From NCBI RefSeq assembly GCF_028690125.1, contig NZ_JAQVBV010000010.1, forward strand, positions 85,085-149,084: 64,000 nt of DNA. Reading direction: 5' to 3'. Shown piece by piece: positions 56,139-64,000 of this stretch (positions are counted from its first letter, which is position 1; each line of letters starts with the position of its first letter). This DNA is from Bacteroides sp. (GTDB lineage: Bacteria > Bacteroidota > Bacteroidia > Bacteroidales > Bacteroidaceae). The notes under the pieces are model-generated. The model saw nothing but the letters and a program-made list of their open reading frames with translations. It was not told where the DNA came from and made no database searches. The translations under genes were made by a program, and so were the position numbers.

Positions 56139-58097
56139 TTACCAGCCCGGATTTTGGACTAATTTTTTATTAATCTGCATTTCACTTTCTTTTATAGGCC
56201 ATAGATAATCTCTGGGCGAAATGAAGCGTTGATCTGCTAAAGGGACAATCGTATAATAAGATTCCGCTGTTTTTCCCAACATATTCCATCCTTTTATTTG
56301 ATTATTCTGGTATATTTCAGCTTCTTTCCATCTTCTTAAATCCCAGATACGATGTCCTTCAAAAGCAAGTTCGATTTCACGTTCCTGATGTATGATTTCA
56401 CGTAGTCCATCTTGACTATTCGGTTTATCAGGTTGATTGGAATATGCCAACCATGATTCTTTGACTCCTTTAAGACCAGTCTTACTTCTTATTTCATTCA
56501 ATTGTCTGATGGCTTTATCTCTGTTGGTTTGTGAATCTTCTACTTCATTTAAAGCTTCAGCATACAACAGATATAAATCCGATAGACGAATTTCAGGCCA
56601 GTTATAATAATCTGTGGTATATCCGGGTGCACTGGTTATTCCTTCGAATCCAAAATTAACTAATTTAGTAGGTACATAACCAGTGGCCCAAAGAAATCCT
56701 AATCCAACCCGACCGTTTAACGCTCCAAACTTAGAATTTACCTTGATCGCATCATTCTCATTACTGTTTGACTTCATATAAAGCATTGAACCATCAAACG
56801 TAAGACTGGCATAAAAACGGTTTTCACGGTCAACATTGAGTCTGGCGGTAACATAATTGTTTACCAGATTAGGAAGTTGATCGCTTCCTACTTGAGTCGT
56901 TTTATAACGATTCGTATACTCCCATTTATTATTCCATTCTTTATCTTCTGACAATGGCACTCCATTTTTGGTATAAAAGCGTTCTGCCATATTGATAGGA
57001 ACAGAATACAATGACCAGAAATAAGCTGCTCCATCGGCTTTAATATAAGGTATCATAGCATTCTGCTGAATGGAGTAACAAGTCGCTTTACTCATATTGA
57101 TTCCCAATATCGTTTCACAGTTCCATCTGTCCGTTACTACTCCACGAGTACGCATCTTATATCGGGTTGTCTGCGACATTTCGTTAGCTCCTAAAGCTGT
57201 ATATTCATAAAAATCAACTCCCGGAATATTCTTCAAAGCCAATTCACAAGCTTCAACAGCCTCTTTCCATTTATTGATCTCTTTTTCCTGCGGGAATAAA
57301 ATCACACCATCTTTATCTTTTATTCCTTTATAATCTTTATTTCCATTAAATAACGGACTTGCAGCAGTCACAAGTAATTTTGCTCTCAGAGCAAGTGTCG
57401 CACCTTTTGTCGGTCGTCCTAGCTCGGTAGAAGTATTCAATATCGTCAATGGTAGTACATCCGATGCTTCCATCAATAGATTAGAAATATAATTCACAAC
57501 ATCATCCACCGGTTCACGTTTCATTGAAAGGTTTTCCATAGAAGCTTGTACTTCATAATTTTTATCTAGAACTGGAATAGGCCCATACATCCTGAATAAG
57601 CAGTAATGATAGTATGCTTTCAAAAACTTCGCTTCTGCAATCCATTGTTTTCTGGTAAATTCATCAAGATCAGGAATCTGACTAAGGTCAGATGCTCTCT
57701 CGATAAAAATGTTACAATTGTATATGTTATTATAAGCATGAAAAGATGCTCCTCCACTTCCTGTCCAAATAGATAAGAGCGGATCTGAAATATTCTGGCC
57801 ACCTGATGCCAGTTTGAATCCGCTAACACTGCTATAATAAGTGTCATCTGCCCATATATCATCTGCTCCGAATAAAGACTGATTTCCCAAAGAAGTCATT
57901 CCTTTGTAACAGGAAAACAAGAATCGTTCAGCTTCATATTTATTGGAGAAAGCGTGATCCAGATTTGCCACATCGTCCGGAACTATATCAAGGAAAGCAT
58001 TGCAACTACTCATCCCAGCCAATAAAGACGCACAGCAAAAAACGTTAAGCAACAGTCTTTCTGCTATAGTATATATATTTAAGAATTTAAGTTTCAT
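56139..58097 (-). CDS. SusD/RagB-family surface glycan-binding lipoprotein (locus 2)
   Basis: This 652-residue SusD protein has a long N-terminal signal with lipobox GMSSC (about Cys32). The usual SusD landmarks are present: AFSNKYEAERFLFSCYKG, KFLKAYYHYCLFRMYG, RLSDLYLLYAEALNEVED, IRQLNEIRSKTGLKGV, HQEREIELAFEGHRIWDLRRWKEAE and LVQNPGW at the C-terminus. It is nearly 100 residues longer than the other SusD in the window. It pairs with the SusC encoded 14 bp upstream. Confidence 0.95.
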   Translation of the reverse strand: MKLKFLNIYTIAERLLLNVFCCASLLAGMSSCNAFLDIVPDDVANLDHAFSNKYEAERFLFSCYKGMTSLGNQSLFGADDIWADDTYYSSVSGFKLASGGQNISDPLLSIWTGSGGASFHAYNNIYNCNIFIERASDLSQIPDLDEFTRKQWIAEAKFLKAYYHYCLFRMYGPIPVLDKNYEVQASMENLSMKREPVDDVVNYISNLLMEASDVLPLTILNTSTELGRPTKGATLALRAKLLVTAASPLFNGNKDYKGIKDKDGVILFPQEKEINKWKEAVEACELALKNIPGVDFYEYTALGANEMSQTTRYKMRTRGVVTDRWNCETILGINMSKATCYSIQQNAMIPYIKADGAAYFWSLYSVPINMAERFYTKNGVPLSEDKEWNNKWEYTNRYKTTQVGSDQLPNLVNNYVTARLNVDRENRFYASLTFDGSMLYMKSNSNENDAIKVNSKFGALNGRVGLGFLWATGYVPTKLVNFGFEGITSAPGYTTDYYNWPEIRLSDLYLLYAEALNEVEDSQTNRDKAIRQLNEIRSKTGLKGVKESWLAYSNQPDKPNSQDGLREIIHQEREIELAFEGHRIWDLRRWKEAEIYQNNQIKGWNMLGKTAESYYTIVPLADQRFISPRDYLWPIKESEMQINKKLVQNPGW

Positions 58098-58111
58098 AAT
58101 CTTGATCTATT

Positions 58112-61100
58112 TTAAATTGTTACTTGTACACCCAAGTTAAAAACTCTTTGAAGAGGATATCCCATACCACTACTTTTCATTTCCGGGTCCCATATTTTAA
58201 ACTTACTGAATGTAAGTAGGTTTAATCCGCTAACATAGATTCTAAATCCACTTAATCCGGTTTTTTTCTTCAACCAAGGTCCTCTTGGTTCATAACCTAT
58301 TTCCACAGTTTTCAATTTAAGGAAGCTTCCATCACGCAACCACCATGTAGATGTCTGATAGTTGTTACTTAAATAATCGTATGAAAGACGTGGATAAAAA
58401 GCATATATATTCGGATTTTCTTCCGACCAATAATTATTAGCCACGGCTTTGAGTAATCCTCTTTCCTGACCGGATGCCGGTTTTAAGAATGGAGATATTT
58501 GCTCCGCATTTATTACAAATGAAGATCTTCCTTCTCCTTGGAAGTAGGCGCTAATATCAAAGTCTTTATAACCGAAAGAGAATCCAAAACCATAATTTAT
58601 CTCAGGAATTGTGGGATAGCCAATAGGAACTTTATCCGATGTTGAAATGACTCCGTCTCCATTAATATCCCGGTACTTAATATCTCCCGCTTTTAACTTT
58701 CCGGCATCAAATTGCGCAGGTGAATTTGCCACATCATTATCATCAATAAACAATCTTTCTGCAATATATCCATAGATTTGATTGACTGAGTTTCCTCTTT
58801 TTGACAAATGTTCCAATCCAGGACCATAATCGGGCTCTTCATTATAAACCATTTCACTGGTTGCATAAGTAAATGTTCCTCTTGCGGTTAGCCACATATC
58901 TTTAGTAATATTCTTATTATAATCCATGGCTATCTCCATACCTTTCGACTTCGCTTTTCCTACACTCGCTTTTACAGATGAAGCAAGTCCCATCGATTGT
59001 GGAAGGTCTGCTCTATCCATCAATATCTGGTTTCTATTTTCATGGAACAAGTCTATTTCTACATTCATTGAATTGAATAGTCCTAATTCAAATGCCAAGT
59101 TAAATTTCTCAGACTTCTCCCACATAATATCATCATTACCATACCGGGTTATAGCAATACCATTTCTACTATAATCATAATTTTCTCCAAAATAATAAGT
59201 ACCCGAATTCATATTCATGGACGACATATAGAAGAAACGATTTTGTTTCCAATTACTAATATCATCATTTCCTACAAAACCGTACGTTCCTCTCACTTTA
59301 AGCTTACTGATCACATTTTGTAATGGTTGCATAAAACTTTCTTCACTGACTATCCAAGCTAAACCAAAAGATGGAAAGAATCCATAACGATGATTCTTAC
59401 TGAAGCGTTCCGAACCATTATATCCAAAATTAAATTCTCCCAGATAACGTCCTAAATATCCATAAGTGAGACGACCGGATAAACTGACCTTCCGTCTAGG
59501 TAAAGCCTGCTCAAAGTTCATTTGCGAACCACCTTCTTCATAACTGGCAGTCGATTCTCCAATATAACCAAACAGAGCTGCACCCACTTGGTGATTGGTT
59601 GCAAATGTATGGTCATAATTAATCGAAGCTTCAGCCCAAGTATCTGTTTCTATAATTCGATCTTTTGGCTGAAAAGATAGCCATTCTTCTCCCACTCCGG
59701 GATTCAATTGAGAAAGTGATTCAAACTCTTCAGTTTCAGGATCCATTACTGCTTGATAGTAGAACGGAACTTTCGTACGTGTCAGATTATAACGGGAATA
59801 GCGTGTTGTATATGCCATAAATCTACCTGTAAGTCCCGGAAGTATAAAATTAAAATCTTGCTTTAATTCAATTTGTGCGCGAACCTTTGAGGTATTATCT
59901 TCTTTGTATCCCGAAAGCATGGAAGCATAAGGATTATAATACATTGATCTTCCGTCCGACATATATCTATTTCCAAAAAGAGGGTGATTTGCCCAAGGGA
60001 TCATGTCTTGCGAATATACTGCATTAAATGCTACCGGATTAGCCATATAAAGAGATTTAAAGACTGATGTTCCTTCTGCCGCAGGTCCATTATAATCTGT
60101 GAAAAGGCCGGAGAATCTGACTGCAAAATCAGTAGTATTTGTGATTTTAAAGTCTATATTTGATCGAACCTCATAAGATTGAGAGGACACATTGGTACTA
60201 AATCCGTTCAGATTATGTTCTTTGAACATACCATTGTCACGCTTATAAGTCCCGGAAATATAATACTTTGCACGTTCTGATCCTCCATCTACACTTACAT
60301 TGGCTCTATGATTGAATGTATTGTCTCTAATCATTATATCAAACCAATCATTACTAGGATACAAATAAGGATCTATGCCCTTAATCGTATTATCTATTTT
60401 GGCTTGACTATAAAGGCGTGCTTTCATCGGATCACGGGTTAATATAGCTTCATTAGCCATTTTCATATAGGTAATATTGTCAGCCATCTCAACTCTACGG
60501 GTATTACCGGATATTGAGGATTCATAACGAGCTTTGAATTTTGTTTTTCCGGTTTGACCTCTTTTCGTAACTACTAATAATACTCCATTTGCTCCACGAG
60601 AACCATACATGGATGCCGCAGTACCATCTTTCAATACAGAGAAACTTTCTATATCGTCAGGCTGAATAAGAGCCAAGTCATTAGAAGTCGATTCCACTCC
60701 ATCAATGAGCATTAATGGGGTTTGTCTACCAGTTCCGAAAGAAGTAACTCCTCGAACGAAAAACTCTGCATTGTCACGTCCGGGTTCTCCACTTAACTGG
60801 TAACCAATAATACCCGCCACACGACCAGCTAACATAGTAGTCAAATTACTTGTGGGACCTCGTAATTCTTTAGGATTTATTGTTGAGACAGCTCCCACCA
60901 TAGTGCTTTTAGTCTGTCGTCCCCATGCTGTGACGACAACTTCATCCAATAATTCCTCATCTGCTTTTAAAACTATTTTTAGCTGAGTATTATTGTTTAT
61001 TGGTACTTCCTGCGATCCATAGCCAATATAGGATACTATTAATAAATCTGTGGGTTTAGCATTTAATTTAAATATTCCTTTTGTGTTGGTAACAGTACCT

Positions 61101-61267
61101 ACTGTAGTCCCCTTAATTTGAACATTAGCACCGATCACAGGAGTGATTTTATCTTCTTCGTATACGGTTCCTGTTATTTCTTTGATGTCTTGTGCCATTA
61201 GGCTGCAAGGGATAAATAGCAACAAGCAGATACTTCTTGCCCTTTTTAGTAGTTCTTTTGTTTTCAT
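58112..61267 (-). CDS. SusC/RagA-family TonB-linked outer-membrane transporter (locus 2)
   Basis: The open frame runs to 61357, into the AGE gene. I start it at ATG 61267, which begins MKTKELLKRARSICLLLF, a normal signal peptide; this gives 1051 residues. Landmarks: carboxypeptidase-regulatory domain (EITGTVYEEDKITPVIGANV, SYIGYGSQEV), TonB-box region ELLDEVVVTAWGRQTKS, plug with FVRGVTSFGTGRQTPLMLIDG, barrel, and C-terminal LGVQVTI. Its barrel is clearly different from the other SusC. It lies 31 bp downstream of AGE copy 2, so the porter, epimerase and SusCD probably share a transcript. Confidence 0.95.
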   Translation of the reverse strand: MKTKELLKRARSICLLLFIPCSLMAQDIKEITGTVYEEDKITPVIGANVQIKGTTVGTVTNTKGIFKLNAKPTDLLIVSYIGYGSQEVPINNNTQLKIVLKADEELLDEVVVTAWGRQTKSTMVGAVSTINPKELRGPTSNLTTMLAGRVAGIIGYQLSGEPGRDNAEFFVRGVTSFGTGRQTPLMLIDGVESTSNDLALIQPDDIESFSVLKDGTAASMYGSRGANGVLLVVTKRGQTGKTKFKARYESSISGNTRRVEMADNITYMKMANEAILTRDPMKARLYSQAKIDNTIKGIDPYLYPSNDWFDIMIRDNTFNHRANVSVDGGSERAKYYISGTYKRDNGMFKEHNLNGFSTNVSSQSYEVRSNIDFKITNTTDFAVRFSGLFTDYNGPAAEGTSVFKSLYMANPVAFNAVYSQDMIPWANHPLFGNRYMSDGRSMYYNPYASMLSGYKEDNTSKVRAQIELKQDFNFILPGLTGRFMAYTTRYSRYNLTRTKVPFYYQAVMDPETEEFESLSQLNPGVGEEWLSFQPKDRIIETDTWAEASINYDHTFATNHQVGAALFGYIGESTASYEEGGSQMNFEQALPRRKVSLSGRLTYGYLGRYLGEFNFGYNGSERFSKNHRYGFFPSFGLAWIVSEESFMQPLQNVISKLKVRGTYGFVGNDDISNWKQNRFFYMSSMNMNSGTYYFGENYDYSRNGIAITRYGNDDIMWEKSEKFNLAFELGLFNSMNVEIDLFHENRNQILMDRADLPQSMGLASSVKASVGKAKSKGMEIAMDYNKNITKDMWLTARGTFTYATSEMVYNEEPDYGPGLEHLSKRGNSVNQIYGYIAERLFIDDNDVANSPAQFDAGKLKAGDIKYRDINGDGVISTSDKVPIGYPTIPEINYGFGFSFGYKDFDISAYFQGEGRSSFVINAEQISPFLKPASGQERGLLKAVANNYWSEENPNIYAFYPRLSYDYLSNNYQTSTWWLRDGSFLKLKTVEIGYEPRGPWLKKKTGLSGFRIYVSGLNLLTFSKFKIWDPEMKSSGMGYPLQRVFNLGVQVTI

Positions 61268-61298
61268 GTTCTTATACTTAAAGTTATATATTAGGATT

Positions 61299-62471
61299 TT
61301 ATTCTCCGTTAAAGGTATCAAGTGTTTTCCAGCACTGGTATAGTCCCCTCGGTACATGAAAACATCCCTTCCACTTTCCTCCTTTGAGTGGCAACAGAAC
61401 CTCTCCTCTTCGGTTCAGATACCCAAACCATTCGGGATATTGAGCATCCTTGAAATGACTCCATGTATAATCGTGCACCTTCTCAAACCACGCCAGACAA
61501 TGTTCATCTCCGGTCAACTGATAACCCTTCAAGAGGGAGATCAACGTTTCGATATGCACCCACCAGAGTTTCTGGTCCCATTCCAACTGTTGGGGAGGGC
61601 AGCCTTTACTGTCCATGAAGTAGTAGATACCGCCGTATTCCTTATCCCAGCCGTAATCGAGCATCGTAAGAGTCACATTCTTCGCTTTTTCAATCAGTTC
61701 GGGACGGTTCAGGCGTTTGCCAAGGTCCATGATGAACCACATGGCTTCAATGGCATGGCCGGGGGTGATCTGACGACCTTCGAAACAATCGGAAAGACTG
61801 CCGTCTACATTTATATTCTCAACAATGATGCCTCCCAGTTCCGGACGGTAGAATACTTCCATTACTTCGTGGATACACGTTTCCATGGTTTGCTCAAGAT
61901 AGTCTTCGTCCAGCAGGTGTTCGATTTCCAAAGCCAGGTTGCAGAGGATCATCGGCAGGGCGAAGTTCTTCAAATTGCGGGTACCCGGATGGAGCTTGTT
62001 CCATTTCCCTTTCGGATTATCTACTTTGGAGAGTATGATTTCAAATGTCTTCTTCGCTATTTCCGCATACTCTTGGTTGCCTGTTGCCAGACTCAGCTGA
62101 CCGAAGGCCATGGTGGCGAAGGTATACGAGAAGATGTTGTATGGTTCTACCAGGGGGCTACCCGAACGGTCGAGAGAGAAGTACCAGTTATAATGGCCGT
62201 CGTGTCCGTATTTCTTTAGGAATTCACCGCCTTGGATGGCGCAGTCGAGCCATTCCTGACGCTTTTCCACTTTGTTGCAGAGCATGGAGAACATCCAGAC
62301 TTCACGGCCTTGCAGCCAGATGAACTTGTCTGTGTCGAATACGTTCCCCTCACGGTCTAGGCAGGTGAAGTATCCGCCGTGTTCTCGGTCCTGGGAGTGG
62401 TCGAGCCAGAAGGGAAGAACATTGCCGAGCAGTTCGTCCCTGTATTGATTTGCTAGTTTCTTAAAATCCAT
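61299..62471 (-). CDS. AGE-family N-acylglucosamine 2-epimerase (copy 2)
   Basis: This 390-residue AGE epimerase has FIWLQGREVWMFS, TPGHAIEAMWF, WWVHIETL and KGCFHVPRGLYQCW all intact. About 26 residues differ from copy 1, and the C-terminus is distinct (KTLDTFNGE). It is translated 21 bp after the intact porter gene. That pairing suggests it works on a sugar that the porter brings into the cytoplasm. ManNAc to GlcNAc epimerisation is the likeliest reaction given the sialidase neighbourhood, with other 2-epimerase activities possible. The plus-strand frames opposite it are codon-usage shadows. Confidence 0.9.
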   Translation of the reverse strand: MDFKKLANQYRDELLGNVLPFWLDHSQDREHGGYFTCLDREGNVFDTDKFIWLQGREVWMFSMLCNKVEKRQEWLDCAIQGGEFLKKYGHDGHYNWYFSLDRSGSPLVEPYNIFSYTFATMAFGQLSLATGNQEYAEIAKKTFEIILSKVDNPKGKWNKLHPGTRNLKNFALPMILCNLALEIEHLLDEDYLEQTMETCIHEVMEVFYRPELGGIIVENINVDGSLSDCFEGRQITPGHAIEAMWFIMDLGKRLNRPELIEKAKNVTLTMLDYGWDKEYGGIYYFMDSKGCPPQQLEWDQKLWWVHIETLISLLKGYQLTGDEHCLAWFEKVHDYTWSHFKDAQYPEWFGYLNRRGEVLLPLKGGKWKGCFHVPRGLYQCWKTLDTFNGE

Positions 62472-63005
62472 ATTTCTTTTACTGTTAAATGATTAAGGTC
62501 TGTCTGACTGTCCCGAACGGGTCCAGTATCTCTCGATTTCTTCCAGGGACTTGCCGGTGGTTTCCGGCACGAGTCTCCAGACGATGAGCATATAGGGTAT
62601 GCACATGATGGCGAACAGGAAGAATGTTCCGGCGGGGGTCAGGTTTTGGAGCATCCAGGGGGTTAGCTGTCCGATCAGGTACGTTCCGATCCACAGGGCG
62701 AAGCCGGCTATGGACATGGCGAGTCCGCGCACTTTGGTGGGGTACATCTCTGAGAGGAGCACGAAGACTACGGCGCAGATGGAGACGGCGCAGCAGAATA
62801 CGTAGAACAAGAAGAAGGCCAGCAGCAAGAGGCTGGATAATCCCAGGGATTCGCCATAGAGGAAGTAGAGGCCGATCAGGAGCAGGGTGATGATCATGCC
62901 GGAAACTCCGTAATAGACCAGGTTTTTACGACCCACTTTGTCGATGATGACTAGGGCGAGGACCGTGGTCAGGGTGTTGACTAGTCCTACGAGAACTTGG
63001 TAAAA
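61321..63005 (-). repeat. Inverted duplication, right copy
   Basis: This is the counterpart of 24875-26660 in opposite orientation. Here the porter is intact: the outer junction lies inside its gene at 62977-63005. Composition changes sharply there, GC-rich on the duplicated side and AT-rich beyond. The inner junction is 22 bp inside the 3' end of the AGE gene. Confidence 0.85.
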
Positions 63006-63911
63006 CAATGAATCTCCTCCCGAAAGACCTGCATCTTCAAAAATAGAAGGACCATAATAAAGAACGGCATTCACTCCCATAAACTGACCTAGAATGGCAA
63101 TACAAACTCCAATTATAACTGCTTTAAAAATCCCGGGTTTCATTAATAATGCCCATTCTGATTTTGTTTCAGAAGTTAAAACCGACTTAGTTTCGCTTAA
63201 TTGACATGTAGCTTCAGATAGTGAATTATATATTCTTTCTAAAATATTTATAGCCTTTTCATCTCTCCCTTTTACGATCAACCATCGTGGACTCTCAGGA
63301 ATAAAGAATATAATAATAAAGAATAATATAGCAGGAAAAGTTTCCATTCCTAACATTCCTCTCCAAACTTCAGAAACGAATATCTTATTGAGCCAAGATA
63401 TATTCAATTGAGCTCCACTGTCTACCCAGGATAACAACTGATAATTAACCAAATAAGCACCTAGAAAACCTACTGTAACAGCCAATTGATAAAGAGATAC
63501 CAAACGACCTCTATATTGTGCTACCGATACTTCTGAGATATAAAGAGGAGAAACAATAGATACAACACCAATTCCGACTCCACCTATAATACGATAAATA
63601 ACTAATTGAGTAAAGTCAGCAGAAATGGCACACCCCAAAGCTGATGTAGAAAATAAAACAGCGGAAATAACCATCGTCATCTTTCGTCCCAGCTTATCGC
63701 TCAAAATTCCGGCAAAGAGAACGCCTATGATAGAGCCTACCAAAGCACATCCCACATACCATCCTTGTTGCAGTGCATCTAATTGAAAAAGTTGAGTCAC
63801 TTGAGCTATTGTTCCGGATATTACAGCAGTATCATATCCGAACAAAAATCCTCCTAGTGCAGCCACAACAGAAAGGAATATAAGATAATTAAAATTAATT
63901 TTAGACTTCAT
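62493..63911 (-). CDS. MFS sugar-porter family transporter (intact)
   Basis: This 472-residue inner-membrane transporter has 12 predicted helices. Sugar-porter marks: FGYDTAVISGT (23-33), the DKLGRK loop (about 70), YRIIGGVGIGVVSIVSPLYISE, PESPRWLIVKGR at the central loop, DKVGRK and C-terminal VPETTGKSLEEIE. It is a proton-linked or facilitated sugar importer; XylE-like proteins and Bacteroides NanT-like sialate porters are both possible. The first two-thirds are AT-rich like the surroundings. The last third (62493-63005) is GC-rich and matches the truncated copy at 24868-25390, so the gene looks mosaic. It starts 5 bp after an unidentified upstream gene. Confidence 0.9.
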   Translation of the reverse strand: MKSKINFNYLIFLSVVAALGGFLFGYDTAVISGTIAQVTQLFQLDALQQGWYVGCALVGSIIGVLFAGILSDKLGRKMTMVISAVLFSTSALGCAISADFTQLVIYRIIGGVGIGVVSIVSPLYISEVSVAQYRGRLVSLYQLAVTVGFLGAYLVNYQLLSWVDSGAQLNISWLNKIFVSEVWRGMLGMETFPAILFFIIIFFIPESPRWLIVKGRDEKAINILERIYNSLSEATCQLSETKSVLTSETKSEWALLMKPGIFKAVIIGVCIAILGQFMGVNAVLYYGPSIFEDAGLSGGDSLFYQVLVGLVNTLTTVLALVIIDKVGRKNLVYYGVSGMIITLLLIGLYFLYGESLGLSSLLLLAFFLFYVFCCAVSICAVVFVLLSEMYPTKVRGLAMSIAGFALWIGTYLIGQLTPWMLQNLTPAGTFFLFAIMCIPYMLIVWRLVPETTGKSLEEIERYWTRSGQSDRP

Positions 63912-63916
63912 AGTAT

Positions 63917-64000
63917 TTATTTAATTTCAAAATATTCTCTATATCTATCATACAAATGCCCTGCTTGCAAATAAGCGGATTGAGGGCTCATGAAATGAGA
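63917..64000 (-). CDS. Unidentified gene, C-terminal end only (cut by window edge)
   Basis: An open frame of 27 codons enters from the right edge and stops at 63917-63919. Its end reads AGHLYDRYREYFEIK. The stop is 5 bp before the porter ATG, a spacing typical of one operon. The tail is too short to assign a family. A sialate lyase or other sugar enzyme would fit the context, but nothing in the sequence proves it. Confidence 0.5.
   Translation of the reverse strand, partial: SHFMSPQSAYLQAGHLYDRYREYFEIK

Noticed and set aside
61268..61357. SusC start at 61357 overlapping the AGE gene
   Set aside because: The extra 30 residues are not a signal peptide. ATG 61267 gives a proper one.
61356..62219. 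Long 287-codon plus-strand open frame opposite AGE copy 2, with similar frames opposite copy 1
   Set aside because: It mirrors the AGE gene in the GC-rich block, and the real gene has all family motifs. The frame is a codon-usage shadow.
62599..62890. Overlapping plus-strand Arg-rich frames opposite the porter gene, also at 25002-25275
   Set aside because: Arg/Ser-rich low-complexity translations in the GC-rich block with no start context; shadows of the porter.

Overview
The window looks like a chromosomal segment of a gut Bacteroides species. The evidence is two SusC/SusD pairs, a UpxY-type NusG antiterminator at the head of a capsule operon, dense glycosidases with Bacteroidota signal peptides or lipoprotein signals, and low-GC DNA with the expected codon use. 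The species cannot be fixed from sequence alone. The gene order beside the capsule operon resembles the B. thetaiotaomicron N-glycan locus BT0455-BT0461 (from memory, not searched).

Region 1 (1-10,800, minus strand) is a capsular polysaccharide operon. Read in transcription order it encodes UpxY antiterminator, Wza-like SLBB export protein, a frameshifted DUF418 membrane protein, Wzz-like chain-length protein, WecA/MraY-like initiating phosphoglycosyltransferase, Wzx flippase, DegT-type sugar aminotransferase, ATP-grasp ligase and a ChbG/YdjC-type deacetylase cut by the window edge. A promoter candidate and a roughly 180-nt leader precede upxY.

Region 2 (11,107-24,787, minus strand) is an exo-acting host-glycan operon: sialidase GH33, beta-hexosaminidase GH20, two-domain SGNH/sialate O-acetylesterase, beta-mannosidase GH2, second GH20, and beta-galactosidase GH2. 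Together these can de-acetylate and remove sialic acid, then galactose, GlcNAc and core mannose, as expected for complex N-glycans. A strong hairpin separates this operon from the capsule operon.

Region 3 (24,870-46,226, plus strand) starts with a 5'-deleted sugar-porter gene and an AGE-family epimerase. A polysaccharide utilisation locus follows: family-10-like glycosylhydrolase, SusC, SusD, small lipoprotein, DUF5018 lipoprotein, second family-10-like protein, GH97, SGNH esterase, two calcineurin-like phosphoesterases, HGSNAT-like membrane acyltransferase, GxDLY/SGNH esterase and CE2-like esterase.

Region 4 (46,910-64,000, minus strand) converges on region 3. In transcription order it has an unidentified gene end, an intact sugar porter, a second AGE epimerase, SusC, SusD, two surface discoidin-like lipoproteins (DUF4959/5126/5000 and DUF4998), a large toroid-like lipoprotein, a DUF4855 protein with a GH16-like tail, a GDPD-DUF1080 fusion and a second DUF4855 protein. 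The convergent gap (46,227-46,909) holds a degenerate 22-bp periodic repeat array and several hairpins.

The most notable structure is an inverted, GC-rich duplication of about 1.7 kb (3' end of the porter plus AGE epimerase) at 24,875-26,660 and 61,321-63,005. It bounds the two convergent SusCD loci, and its outer edge coincides with a sharp composition break inside the intact porter gene. The two loci are unusually rich in phosphoesterases and O-acyl esterases, which suggests a phosphorylated and acylated glycan target. No HTCS, SusR, ECF-sigma/anti-sigma, tRNA, rRNA or CRISPR was seen in the window.
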